Shown one piece after another: positions 1-6,436 of a DNA stretch of 9,137 nt (position 1 is the first letter of the stretch; every line of letters starts with the position of its first letter). Source of the stretch: Burkholderiales bacterium. GTDB taxonomy: Bacteria > Pseudomonadota > Gammaproteobacteria > Burkholderiales > Ga0077523. The DNA lies in NCBI GenBank assembly GCA_025459035.1, contig JALORJ010000074.1:1-9137 (forward strand), in the 5' to 3' direction. The translations under genes and the position numbers were made by a program. The notes beneath the pieces are model-generated. The model searched no databases. It was not told the origin of the DNA and saw only the letters and a list, made by a program, of their open reading frames with translations.

Positions 1-222
1 GTGTGGCTGCAGGCGACCCCCGAGGAGCACATGGCGCGCGTCGTCGCGCAGGGCGACACGCGCCCGATGGCCGGCAACCGCGAGGCGATGGACGACCTGC
101 GCCGCATCCTGGCCACGCGCGCCGCGCTCTACGCGAAGGCCGATGCCGTGGTCGACACGAGCGGGCGCACGCTCGACGCCGCGTTCGAGGCGCTGCGCGT
201 CGCGGTGGGCACCGTGACCTGA
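1..222 (+). CDS. boxR: BoxR-type benzoyl-CoA-responsive regulator, C-terminal fragment (shikimate-kinase-like domain)
   Basis: Only the last 73 residues are in the window; the gene begins upstream, so the first codon (GTG) is read here as an internal valine. The visible part contains VWLQATPEEHMARV, then GD-RPMAGN and REAMDDLRRIL, ending in a short tail with VVDTSG. This matches the C-terminus of BoxR/BzdR regulators, where an N-terminal helix-turn-helix DNA-binding domain is fused to a shikimate-kinase-like domain that senses benzoyl-CoA (family knowledge). The RPM segment corresponds to the substrate-binding RPL region of shikimate kinases. Its position directly before boxCBA, with TGCA-N6-TGCA boxes in between, supports a role as the local regulator, probably a repressor released by benzoyl-CoA. 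A stand-alone shikimate kinase is the alternative, less likely because of the box context. The helix-turn-helix part is not visible. Confidence 0.85.
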   Translation: MWLQATPEEHMARVVAQGDTRPMAGNREAMDDLRRILATRAALYAKADAVVDTSGRTLDAAFEALRVAVGTVT

Positions 223-223
223 C

Positions 224-261
224 GTCGCGGGGGTCGCGGGGGCGCGCGACCGGCGCGACCG
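224..261 (+). repeat. Two adjacent tandem 9-bp duplications
   Basis: GTCGCGGGG occurs twice head to tail (224-232, 233-241). GCGCGACCG occurs twice head to tail (244-252, 253-261). They lie in the non-coding gap after boxR and overlap the hairpin at 232-251. They look like slippage products in GC-rich DNA; no function is evident. Confidence 0.6.
232..251 (+). terminator. Hairpin just after boxR, possible terminator without a U tract
   Basis: Ten bases after the boxR stop codon there is a 7-bp GC-only stem, GGTCGCG (232-238) pairing with CGCGACC (245-251) around a 6-nt loop. No T run follows, so it is not a canonical intrinsic terminator. It could stop or pause transcription between boxR and boxC or simply reflect local GC repeats. 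Confidence 0.3.
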
Positions 262-330
262 GCCGCGAGTGCCCGGGTCCGGCGTCCGCCCCGGCGCCGC
301 GCCCTCGGCGCCAACCGCAACGGCCCGCGA

Positions 331-383
331 CATGCAGTGTTGTGCATGTCGGTGGATGTCGTGCATCATCGTGCATCCCTGCA
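331..383 (+). promoter_or_regulatory. Probable BoxR operator: five TGCA boxes, two in TGCA-N6-TGCA spacing
   Basis: TGCA occurs at 333-336, 343-346, 362-365, 372-375 and 380-383. The first two form a perfect inverted repeat, CATGCA-N6-TGCATG (331-348). The third and fourth form a direct repeat, GTGCATC-N3-GTGCATC (361-377). In both pairs the TGCA boxes are 10 bp apart, so on the same face of the helix. TGCA-N6-TGCA is the element reported for BzdR and shared by BoxR in Azoarcus/Aromatoleum (from memory). A weak sigma70-like pair may lie inside it: TTGTGC at 340-345 and CATCAT at 364-369, 18 nt apart. Binding here would then block the boxC promoter. The promoter assignment is weak; the box pattern itself is clear. 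Confidence 0.7.
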
Positions 384-405
384 CCGCCGATGCCGGAGCG
401 CCTGC

Positions 406-2079
406 TTGAACGCGAACGACCTGCCGCTGTCGCCTGCCGTCGACTACCGCACCGCGCCGGAGCGCTGGCGCCACTGGCGCCTGAGCGTCGATGGCGGCGT
501 CGCCACGCTGTCGCTCGACGTCGCCGAGGACGCCGGGCTGCGCCCCGGCTACAAGCTCAAGCTGAACTCGTACGACCTGGGCGTCGACATCGAACTGCAC
601 GACGCCATCCAGCGCGTGCGCTTCGAGCACCCGTCGGTGCGCACCGTGGTGATCACCAGCCTGAAGGACCGCGTGTTCTGCTCGGGCGCCAACATCTTCA
701 TGCTGGGCGTCTCGTCGCACGCGTGGAAGGTGAACTTCTGCAAGTTCACCAACGAGACGCGCAACGGACTCGAGGACTCGAGCCGCGACGGCGGGCTGCG
801 CTTCCTGGCGGCGGTCAACGGCGCGTGCGCCGGGGGCGGTTACGAACTCGCGCTCGCGTGCGACGAGATCCTGCTGGTCGACGACCGCTCGTCGGCCGTG
901 TCGCTGCCCGAGGTGCCGCTGCTGGGCGTGCTGCCGGGCACCGGCGGTCTCACACGCCTGACCGACAAGCGCCACGTGCGCCACGATCTTGCCGACGTGT
1001 TCTGCACCACCAGCGAAGGCGTGCGCGGTCAGCGCGCGAAGGACTGGCGCCTGGTCGACCATCTCGCCAAGCCGGCGCAGTTCTCGCAGGCGGTCGCCGA
1101 GCGGGCGGCCGCCCTTGGCGCCGACAGCTGGCGCCCGGCCGACGCGATCGGCGTGGCGCTCGCGCCGCTTGCGCGCACCGACCGTGCCGACGGCGTCGAC
1201 TACCGCCATGTCAGCGTGTCGATCGACCGCGATGCGCGGCACGCCACGTTCGTCGTGCGTGCGCCCGACGCGCCGCAGCCCGACAGCGTCGAGGCGATCG
1301 TCGCGGCCGGCTGCGACTGGTACCCGCTGGCGCTCGCGCGGGAACTCGACGACGCGATCCTGTCGATGCGCACCAACGCGCTCGACATCGGCACCTGGGT
1401 TCTGACGACCGAAGGTCGCGCCGACGCCGTGCTGGGCGTCGACGCGACGCTCGCGCGCCACGCGGACCACTGGCTCGTGCGCGAGACCACGGGTTTTTTG
1501 CGGCGCACGTTCGCACGGCTCGACGTGTCGTCGCGCACGCTGTTCGCGCTGGTGCAACCCGGGTCGTGCTTCGCCGGCAGCTTCCTCGAACTGGCGCTCG
1601 CCGCCGACCGCATCTACATGAAGTCGCAGCCCGACGCGCCCGACAGCGCCGCGCGACTGACCGTCACCGACGTCAACTTCGGCACGCTGCCGATGGTCGA
1701 CGGCCGTTCGCGGCTGGCGCGCCGCTTCCACGACGAGGCCGCGGCGCTGGACGCCGTGCGCGCCGTGCGGGGTCAGGCGCTCGACGCCGTGCAGGCCGAG
1801 GCGCTGGGGCTGGTGACCGCGGCGCCGGACGACCTCGACTGGGACGACGAGATCCGTCTCGCGCTCGAGGCGCGCGCCGCACTGTCGCCGGATGCGCTGA
1901 CCGGGCTCGAGGCCAACCTGCGCTTCGGCGGCCGCGAGACCCTGTGGACCCGGATCTTCGGGCGTCTGTCGGCGTGGCAGAACTGGATCTTCATCCGCCC
2001 GAACGCAGTCGGCGAGGACGGCGCGCTGAAGGTGTACGGCAGCGGCCGTCGCGCGCGCTTCGACGCCGACCGCGTCTGA
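406..2079 (+). CDS. boxC: Benzoyl-CoA-dihydrodiol lyase (2,3-epoxybenzoyl-CoA hydrolase) BoxC
   Basis: BoxC hydrolyses and opens the ring of 2,3-epoxybenzoyl-CoA, giving 3,4-dehydroadipyl-CoA semialdehyde and formate, in the cytoplasm. I chose the TTG at 406 (557 aa). It has GGAG at 395-398 with a 7-nt spacer, and the protein then starts MNANDLPLSPAVDY at the usual BoxC length. The in-frame GTG at 337 would put 69 nt of TGCA operator boxes inside the gene and lacks a ribosome site. The first crotonase-like half has oxyanion-hole segments CSGAN (92-96) and NGACAGGGYELALACD (138-153), then PEVPLLG with E169. A second crotonase-like segment, PGSCFAGSFLELALAADR (385-402), shows the double-domain build of this family. 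It is the first gene of the probable boxCBA operon; boxB follows after 68 nt. Assignment is firm; the start is likely. Confidence 0.93.
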   Translation: MNANDLPLSPAVDYRTAPERWRHWRLSVDGGVATLSLDVAEDAGLRPGYKLKLNSYDLGVDIELHDAIQRVRFEHPSVRTVVITSLKDRVFCSGANIFMLGVSSHAWKVNFCKFTNETRNGLEDSSRDGGLRFLAAVNGACAGGGYELALACDEILLVDDRSSAVSLPEVPLLGVLPGTGGLTRLTDKRHVRHDLADVFCTTSEGVRGQRAKDWRLVDHLAKPAQFSQAVAERAAALGADSWRPADAIGVALAPLARTDRADGVDYRHVSVSIDRDARHATFVVRAPDAPQPDSVEAIVAAGCDWYPLALARELDDAILSMRTNALDIGTWVLTTEGRADAVLGVDATLARHADHWLVRETTGFLRRTFARLDVSSRTLFALVQPGSCFAGSFLELALAADRIYMKSQPDAPDSAARLTVTDVNFGTLPMVDGRSRLARRFHDEAAALDAVRAVRGQALDAVQAEALGLVTAAPDDLDWDDEIRLALEARAALSPDALTGLEANLRFGGRETLWTRIFGRLSAWQNWIFIRPNAVGEDGALKVYGSGRRARFDADRV

Positions 2080-2110
2080 CGCTCGCCCGTCACGTTTTCG
2101 TTCCACCGTC

Positions 2111-2125
2111 GCGCGCCCCGCGCGC
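2111..2125 (+). other. Small intercistronic hairpin before boxB
   Basis: GCGCGC (2111-2116), loop CCC, GCGCGC (2120-2125) lies in the 68-nt boxC-boxB gap, 12 nt before the boxB ribosome site (CGAGG, 2137-2141). No T run follows, so termination is unlikely. It may mark an RNA processing or stability site within the operon, or be chance in GC-rich sequence. Confidence 0.25.
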
Positions 2126-2147
2126 AACCGCTCCTCCGAGGCATCGC

Positions 2148-3575
2148 ATGGCCACCATCGACTACACCCAGCAGATCCCGAACAACGTGAACCTCGCGGA
2201 CGACCGCGTGCTGCAGCGCGCGCTGTCGGCCTGGCAGCCGAATTTCCTCGAGTGGTGGCGCGAGATGGGGCCGGAGGGATCGACGCTGCACGACGTCTAC
2301 CTGCGCACCGCGGTCAGCGTGGACCCCGCCGGCTGGGCCACCTTCGACCACGTGAAGATGCCCGACTACCGCTGGGGCATCTTTCTCAATCCCGCGCAGG
2401 CGGATCGCACCATCGGCTTCGGCGACCACGCCGGCGAGGCGGCGTGGCAGGACGTGCCCGGCGAGCACCGCGCCAACCTGCGCCGAATCATCGTCACGCA
2501 GGGCGACACCGAGCCCGCGTCGATCGAGCAGCAGCGCCATCTCGGCAACACGGCACCGTCGCTGTACGACCTGCGCAACCTGTTCCAGATCAACGTCGAG
2601 GAGGGGCGCCATCTGTGGGCGATGGTGTACCTGCTGCATCGCTACTTCGGCCGCGACGGGCGCGAGGAGGCCGACGCGCTGCTCGAGCGTCGCTCGGGCG
2701 ATCAGGACAACCCGCGCATCCTCGGCGCGTTCAACGAGCGCACGCCCGACTGGCTCGCGTTCTTCATGTTCACGTACTTCACCGACCGCGACGGCAAGTT
2801 CCAGCTCAACGCGCTGACCGAGTCGGGCTTCGATCCGCTCGCGCGCACGACGAAGTTCATGCTGACCGAAGAGGCGCATCACATGTTCGTCGGCGAGTCC
2901 GGCGTGTCGCGCGTGATCCAGCGCACCTGCGACGTGATGAACCAGCTCGGGACCGACGACGCGCGCACGCTGCGCAACGCCGGCGTGATCGATCTGGGCA
3001 CGATCCAGCGCTACCTCAACTTCCACTACAGCGTGACCATCGACCTGTTCGGCGCGGACCAGTCGTCGAACGCCGCGACCTTCTACAGCGCCGGCCTGAA
3101 GGGGCGCTACGAGGAAGGCAAGCGCACCGACGACCACCGCCTGCGCGGCGACACGTACCGCGTGCTCGAGGTGCAGGACGGGCGCCTGGTCGAGAAGGAC
3201 GTGCCGCTGCTGAACGCGCTGAACGAAGTGCTGCGCGACGACTTCATCAAGGACTCGATCGCCGGTGTCGAGCGCTGGAACAAGGTGATCGCGAAGGCCG
3301 GGCTGCCGATGCGCCTGACCGTTCCGCACAAGGGCTTCAACCGGCAGATCGGCGCGTTGTCCGGCGTACGCGTGTCGCCGACCGGCGAGGTCGTGAGCGA
3401 AGCGCACTGGCAGGCGCACCAGGACCAGTGGCTCGCGAGCGACGCCGACCGCGCGTTCGTGGCGTCGCTGATGGGACGCGTGAGCGCACCGGGCCAGTTC
3501 GCGCACTGGATCGCACCGCCGGCCGTCGGCATCAACCGCCAGCCGATCGACTTCGAGTACGTCCGCTTCAACTGA
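2148..3575 (+). CDS. boxB: Benzoyl-CoA 2,3-epoxidase, di-iron oxygenase subunit BoxB
   Basis: BoxB inserts one oxygen atom from O2 into benzoyl-CoA to give 2,3-epoxybenzoyl-CoA, using electrons passed on by BoxA. The 475-aa product matches the usual BoxB length. The ATG at 2148 has GAGG-type ribosome site CGAGG (2137-2141) 6 nt upstream; the long open frame before it is only the shadow of boxC. The fold is a ferritin-like class I di-iron helix bundle. Candidate iron ligands are the ExxH pair in VEEGRHLW (E152/H155), the glutamates in TEPASIEQQ (E122, E127), and the second ExxH in LTEEAHHMF (E240/H243 or E241/H244), with aspartates at 212-214 between. The N-terminus MATIDYTQQIPNNVNL is typical of the family. 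boxA follows after 66 nt. No truncation or missing motif is seen. Confidence 0.95.
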   Translation: MATIDYTQQIPNNVNLADDRVLQRALSAWQPNFLEWWREMGPEGSTLHDVYLRTAVSVDPAGWATFDHVKMPDYRWGIFLNPAQADRTIGFGDHAGEAAWQDVPGEHRANLRRIIVTQGDTEPASIEQQRHLGNTAPSLYDLRNLFQINVEEGRHLWAMVYLLHRYFGRDGREEADALLERRSGDQDNPRILGAFNERTPDWLAFFMFTYFTDRDGKFQLNALTESGFDPLARTTKFMLTEEAHHMFVGESGVSRVIQRTCDVMNQLGTDDARTLRNAGVIDLGTIQRYLNFHYSVTIDLFGADQSSNAATFYSAGLKGRYEEGKRTDDHRLRGDTYRVLEVQDGRLVEKDVPLLNALNEVLRDDFIKDSIAGVERWNKVIAKAGLPMRLTVPHKGFNRQIGALSGVRVSPTGEVVSEAHWQAHQDQWLASDADRAFVASLMGRVSAPGQFAHWIAPPAVGINRQPIDFEYVRFN

Positions 3576-3641
3576 GGACCGTCGGCCGATGTGCGGCGGG
3601 TGGACTCCCGCGCGTCGTCGCCGCCGGCCGCCCGCCACCGC

Positions 3642-5057
3642 ATGAACGCTCCGTCGCCCCCCGCTTCGCAGGTCAAGCAGCACCTGATCGATCCCGCGGT
3701 CTGCATCCGCTGCAACACCTGCGAGGCGACCTGCCCGGTCGGGGCGGTCACGCACGACGACCGCAACTACGTCGTCAAGCCGGACGTCTGCAACGGCTGC
3801 GGCGCGTGCGTGCCGCCGTGCCCGACCGGCTCGATCGACCACTGGCTGCAGGTGCTGCCGGGGAAGACGTGGTCGATCGAGGAACAGCTCACCTGGGATG
3901 AACTGCCCGACGGTGTGCCCGAGGCGCGCCTGGACGATCCGTTGCCGATGGCTGCCGCGGCTGCGTCGACGCCGACGGCGGCTGCGGCCGATGCGGAAGG
4001 GGCGCCCGCCCCCGTCGGCGAGGCAGCGCCGGCCGCGGCGCCCGCGTCCGCCGTGCACTGGTCGCAGCGCGTGCCCGAGTTCGATCTGCTGGGCGACGGT
4101 CCGGCGCCGATGCCGATCGACGTGTTCGGCGACGGCGATGGCCTTGGCGGCATCGGTGGCAGCGACCGTCTGCTCGGCGCGGCCGTGGCCCCGCGCAGCG
4201 CTGCCGCGCCGGTCACCAACACGTTCACGCGGCTGGCGCCCGCGATCGCGCGCGTGGTCGAGAACCGTCGCGTCGTCGCGCCGCATGCGGACGGCGACGT
4301 GCGCCACATCGTGCTCGACTTCGGCGACACGCCCTTTCCGGTGCTGGAAGGTCAGTCGATCGGCGTGCTCGCCCCCGGGGTCGACCGCCACGGCCGTGCG
4401 CACCACGCGCGCCAGTACTCGGTGGCGTCGCCGCGCGACGGCGACGGCGGGCACGCCACCCGCGTCGCGCTGACGGTCAAGCGCACCGAGGCCGACCCGG
4501 TGGCCGGCACTCCCGCCGGCGTGTGCTCGAACTGGCTGTGCGATCTCGCGCCCGGCGCCGACGTCCCGGTGATGGGGCCGTTCGGCCACACCTTCCTGAT
4601 GCCCGACGCGCCGGACGCGCGGTTGCTGATGGTGGCCACCGGCACCGGCATCGCGCCGATGCGGGGGATGCTGGCGCGGCTGGCCGCGCGCATGCCGCGG
4701 CGTGATGGCGATGCCGATCGGCACCTGCTGGTCTACGGTGGCCGCACCGACGCGGCACTGCCGTACGCCGATCAGGTCGACGCATGGCGCGCGACCGGCA
4801 CCGCCGTCGTCACCGCGCTGTCGCGCGTGCCGGACGCTCCGAAGCGCCATGTGCAGGACGCGCTGCGCGACGACGCCGAACGGGTCGCCGAATTCATCGC
4901 CGATCCGGCGACGCACCTGTACGTGTGCGGCCTGAAGGGGATGGAGCGCGGCGTGCTGGACGCGCTGCGCGCCATCGCCGGCGTGGCCGGGCTCGACTGG
5001 CCCGCCCTGCACGCGCGGATGCGCGACGAGGGGCGGGTGCATGTGGAGACGTACTGA
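3642..5057 (+). CDS. boxA: Benzoyl-CoA 2,3-epoxidase reductase subunit BoxA (ferredoxin-FAD/NADPH)
   Basis: BoxA takes electrons from NADPH through FAD and two [4Fe-4S] clusters to BoxB. I chose ATG 3642 (471 aa) because MNAP... agrees with other BoxA proteins as I recall them. No good ribosome site precedes it; the GTG at 3591 is an upstream in-frame alternative. The N-terminal ferredoxin part has two complete Cys motifs: CIRCNTCEATCP (C21, C24, C27, C31) and CNGCGACVPPCP (C50, C53, C56, C60). Residues ~86-189 are an Ala/Pro- and Gly-rich linker. The C-terminal ferredoxin-NADP reductase part has FAD motif RQYS (257-260), GVCSNWLCDL, nucleotide-binding MVATGTGIAPMRG (330-342), VYGGRTD, YVCGLKGME and terminal HVETY. 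The linker makes this protein longer than the ~410-420 aa I recall for Azoarcus BoxA. It is the last recognisable gene of the box cluster. Confidence 0.94.
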   Translation: MNAPSPPASQVKQHLIDPAVCIRCNTCEATCPVGAVTHDDRNYVVKPDVCNGCGACVPPCPTGSIDHWLQVLPGKTWSIEEQLTWDELPDGVPEARLDDPLPMAAAAASTPTAAAADAEGAPAPVGEAAPAAAPASAVHWSQRVPEFDLLGDGPAPMPIDVFGDGDGLGGIGGSDRLLGAAVAPRSAAAPVTNTFTRLAPAIARVVENRRVVAPHADGDVRHIVLDFGDTPFPVLEGQSIGVLAPGVDRHGRAHHARQYSVASPRDGDGGHATRVALTVKRTEADPVAGTPAGVCSNWLCDLAPGADVPVMGPFGHTFLMPDAPDARLLMVATGTGIAPMRGMLARLAARMPRRDGDADRHLLVYGGRTDAALPYADQVDAWRATGTAVVTALSRVPDAPKRHVQDALRDDAERVAEFIADPATHLYVCGLKGMERGVLDALRAIAGVAGLDWPALHARMRDEGRVHVETY

Positions 5058-5564
5058 GCGGCGGGGGATGTGCGCCCGATGTCGCGGTCGCGACGCGGCC
5101 CGGGCCTGCCGGTCGTCGACCTGAAGGATCCGTGTCGCCAGCTTCGCCAGCACGTCGTCCATCCCCGCGCCCGGAACGCTTTCGACCCTCCGCCCGTGGC
5201 GGGCCGACATCGCCGCCGACACGTGTATGCCGGCTCGACGTCGTTTCCGACGCCCGGGCGACGCCGCAGGGGTCGCCGTGCGTTATCGATCCCGGATCGT
5301 TCGCGCAGGGCTGACGCAGCGATCGAGGCCACGCACGCGAGCGCGTGATCTGCAGTGGGCGGCGCAAGGCCGGTGCCGGAAATCCCGCGATGGCCTCGAA
5401 CAGCTCGCCGGGCGCGCGCGAATGCCGGTCGGGTGTCAGGCGCGCCCGAGGCCGCTGCGGCCGTCGGCCTGCGCCACTGCGCATCGCGCCCTTGATCCCG
5501 CGCAACCTCCGCCCGCGCCCGCCGTTCGATGCTTGTCGCATCCCCAACGCAGGAGGACGCGACC
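5058..5564. other. 507-nt non-coding stretch between boxA and usp
   Basis: No open frame on either strand here reads like a protein; the longer ones are Arg/Pro-rich and run into boxA or usp. Two small inverted repeats are visible: CGATCC-C-GGATCG (5287-5299), and GGCGAC (5257-5262) with GTCGCC (5272-5277) around a 9-nt loop. Neither has a T run. The part around 5147-5250 (ATCCCCGCG... to ...TATGCCGGC) faintly resembles the dispersed intergenic repeats of high-GC proteobacteria whose spurious translation contains IPAYAGI-like words, but it is too degenerate to call. The usp promoter should lie near the right end; I cannot identify convincing -35/-10 boxes. Confidence 0.6.
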
Positions 5565-6017
5565 ATGTATCAGCACATCCTCGTTCCGCTCGACGGCAGC
5601 GCCCCGTCGCAACGTGCCCTCGACGAGGCGATCCGCCTCGCGAAGGCGGTCGGCGCGAAGCTGCGGTTGCTGCACGTGATCGACGAGCTCGCGATGTTCG
5701 CGGGCGTCGAGGCCTACGGCGGGTCTTCCGCCGGCACGCTGCAGGCGATGCGCGCCGCGGGCGAGAAGGTGCTGGCGGCGGCGGTCGACCGCGCCCGCGA
5801 GGGCGGAGTCGAGGCCGACACGAAGCTCACCGACAACTTCGCCGGGGCGCTGGTCGATCAGGTCACCGAGGAGGTGAAGGCGTGGCCGGCCGATCTGATC
5901 GTGCTCGGCACGCACGGACGTCGCGGGGTGCCGCGGCTGTTCCTCGGCAGCGATGCCGAGCAGATCGTGCGGCTGGCCACGGTCCCGGTGCTGATCGTGC
6001 GCAGTCCCGCGGCCTGA
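5565..6017 (+). CDS. Universal stress protein, UspA family, ATP-binding type
   Basis: This is a 150-aa single-domain universal stress protein, a cytoplasmic Rossmann-like fold that usually dimerises and helps cells survive starvation, redox or membrane stress. The start is fixed by a perfect AGGAGG (5551-5556) 8 nt before ATG 5565. It begins MYQHILVPLDGSAPSQRAL, with the family's N-terminal strand and conserved Asp. The ATP-binding signature G-x2-G-x9-G-S is complete near the C-terminus: GTHG, nine residues, then GS, followed by a final strand VPVLIVRS. So it should bind nucleotide, unlike the non-binding E. coli UspA class. It sits alone, 507 nt after boxA and 419 nt before pmoC, so is probably its own transcript. 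Which neighbouring pathway it serves, if either, cannot be told from sequence. Confidence 0.93.
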   Translation: MYQHILVPLDGSAPSQRALDEAIRLAKAVGAKLRLLHVIDELAMFAGVEAYGGSSAGTLQAMRAAGEKVLAAAVDRAREGGVEADTKLTDNFAGALVDQVTEEVKAWPADLIVLGTHGRRGVPRLFLGSDAEQIVRLATVPVLIVRSPAA

Positions 6018-6056
6018 TCCACCCCCGGCCGCACGGCGCCGACGACGTCCTGCGTC

Positions 6057-6097
6057 GCGGCGGGCCGTGACGGTCCGCCGCACCGGCGGGAACCGCC
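6057..6097 (+). terminator. Tandem hairpins after usp, possible terminator without U tract
   Basis: Forty nt after the usp stop is an 11-bp stem, GCGGCGGGCCG (6057-6067) with CGGTCCGCCGC (6071-6081), containing one G-U wobble and a TGA loop. Directly behind it is a 5-bp stem, GGCGG (6085-6089) with CCGCC (6093-6097), loop GAA. Position and strength fit the 3' end of the usp transcript. There is no T run, so it may act as an mRNA 3' stabiliser or Rho-assisted stop instead. Confidence 0.45.
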
Positions 6098-6290
6098 CGA
6101 CCGGAGCGATCGCATCGGGTCGCATGACAGCGGCGTCTTGCTGCGCTGCGCCAGTCGCGGGTGTGTCAGCGGATTCCGGGGAATGACGTCCCCGACGATC
6201 GTGCATGCCATGCGCTTGCGCTCGGTGCGGCCGCGCGCGCGTCGTCGCGCATCGTTCCCGCATGCCGGCGACACCCGCGGGCGCAGCGGC

Positions 6291-6311
6291 TTGCGCTGTT
6301 GCGCTGCGCAA
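6291..6311 (+). repeat. Tandem TTGCGCTG octamers overlapping an inverted repeat
   Basis: TTGCGCTG is repeated exactly at 6291-6298 and 6299-6306, and TTGCGC-T-GCGCAA (6299-6311) is a perfect inverted repeat with a 1-nt centre. A further near copy, TTGCGCTC, lies at 6216-6223. The cluster is 126-146 nt upstream of the pmoC start, a reasonable place for a regulator site, but it could be chance. Confidence 0.4.
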
Positions 6312-6436
6312 GATCAACGGCTTGCATCGACCGATTCGCCGCACGAGACTCGGGCCCGCTTCGGCAGCGTGGTCGGGACAGCGAGCGTCCGGGCGTCGGG
6401 GCACCCAGGGATCGGAAATCCTCAGGAGGAGTGTCC

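Larger units (their letters stand above)
6018..6436. other. 419-nt leader upstream of pmoC, likely pmo operon promoter region
   Basis: No coding region is supported; open frames reading into pmoC from here are Arg/Ala-rich and unlike any protein. Visible structure, left to right: the usp 3' hairpins (6057-6097); a palindrome ATTCC-GG-GGAAT (6173-6184) inside a GGATTCC...GGAATGACG word that resembles dispersed intergenic repeats of proteobacteria; TTGCGCTC at 6216-6223; and tandem TTGCGCTG copies at 6291-6298 and 6299-6306. The second copy is also the left arm of TTGCGC-T-GCGCAA (6299-6311). The pmoC ribosome site AGGAGG is at 6424-6429. I see no clear sigma70 or sigma54 promoter, but the operon's promoter and any operator should lie here. 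Confidence 0.5.

Noticed and set aside
3..2147. Plus-strand open frame continuing upstream of boxB for over 2 kb
   Set aside because: This part is the shadow of boxR and boxC, Arg/Ala-rich and without motifs. The boxB ribosome site and family N-terminus fix the start at 2148.
1773..5222. 1149-codon open frame on the minus strand across boxC, boxB and boxA
   Set aside because: It lies opposite three well-supported genes. Its product is His/Arg/Val-rich with no domain, as expected from antisense reading of GC-rich codons.
5287..5299. CGATCC-C-GGATCG inverted repeat as a usp operator
   Set aside because: It is a single short palindrome 266 nt before usp, without recognisable promoter elements beside it, so too weak to call as an operator.
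4772..5566. Minus-strand open frames of 217-264 codons across the boxA-usp gap
   Set aside because: They run into boxA antisense, have very high Arg/Pro/Gly content, no ribosome site and no recognisable family.
6161..6436. N-terminal extension of pmoC to 351 residues
   Set aside because: The extension is Arg/Ala-rich and non-hydrophobic. ATG 6437 has a perfect AGGAGG and gives the family N-terminus and usual length.
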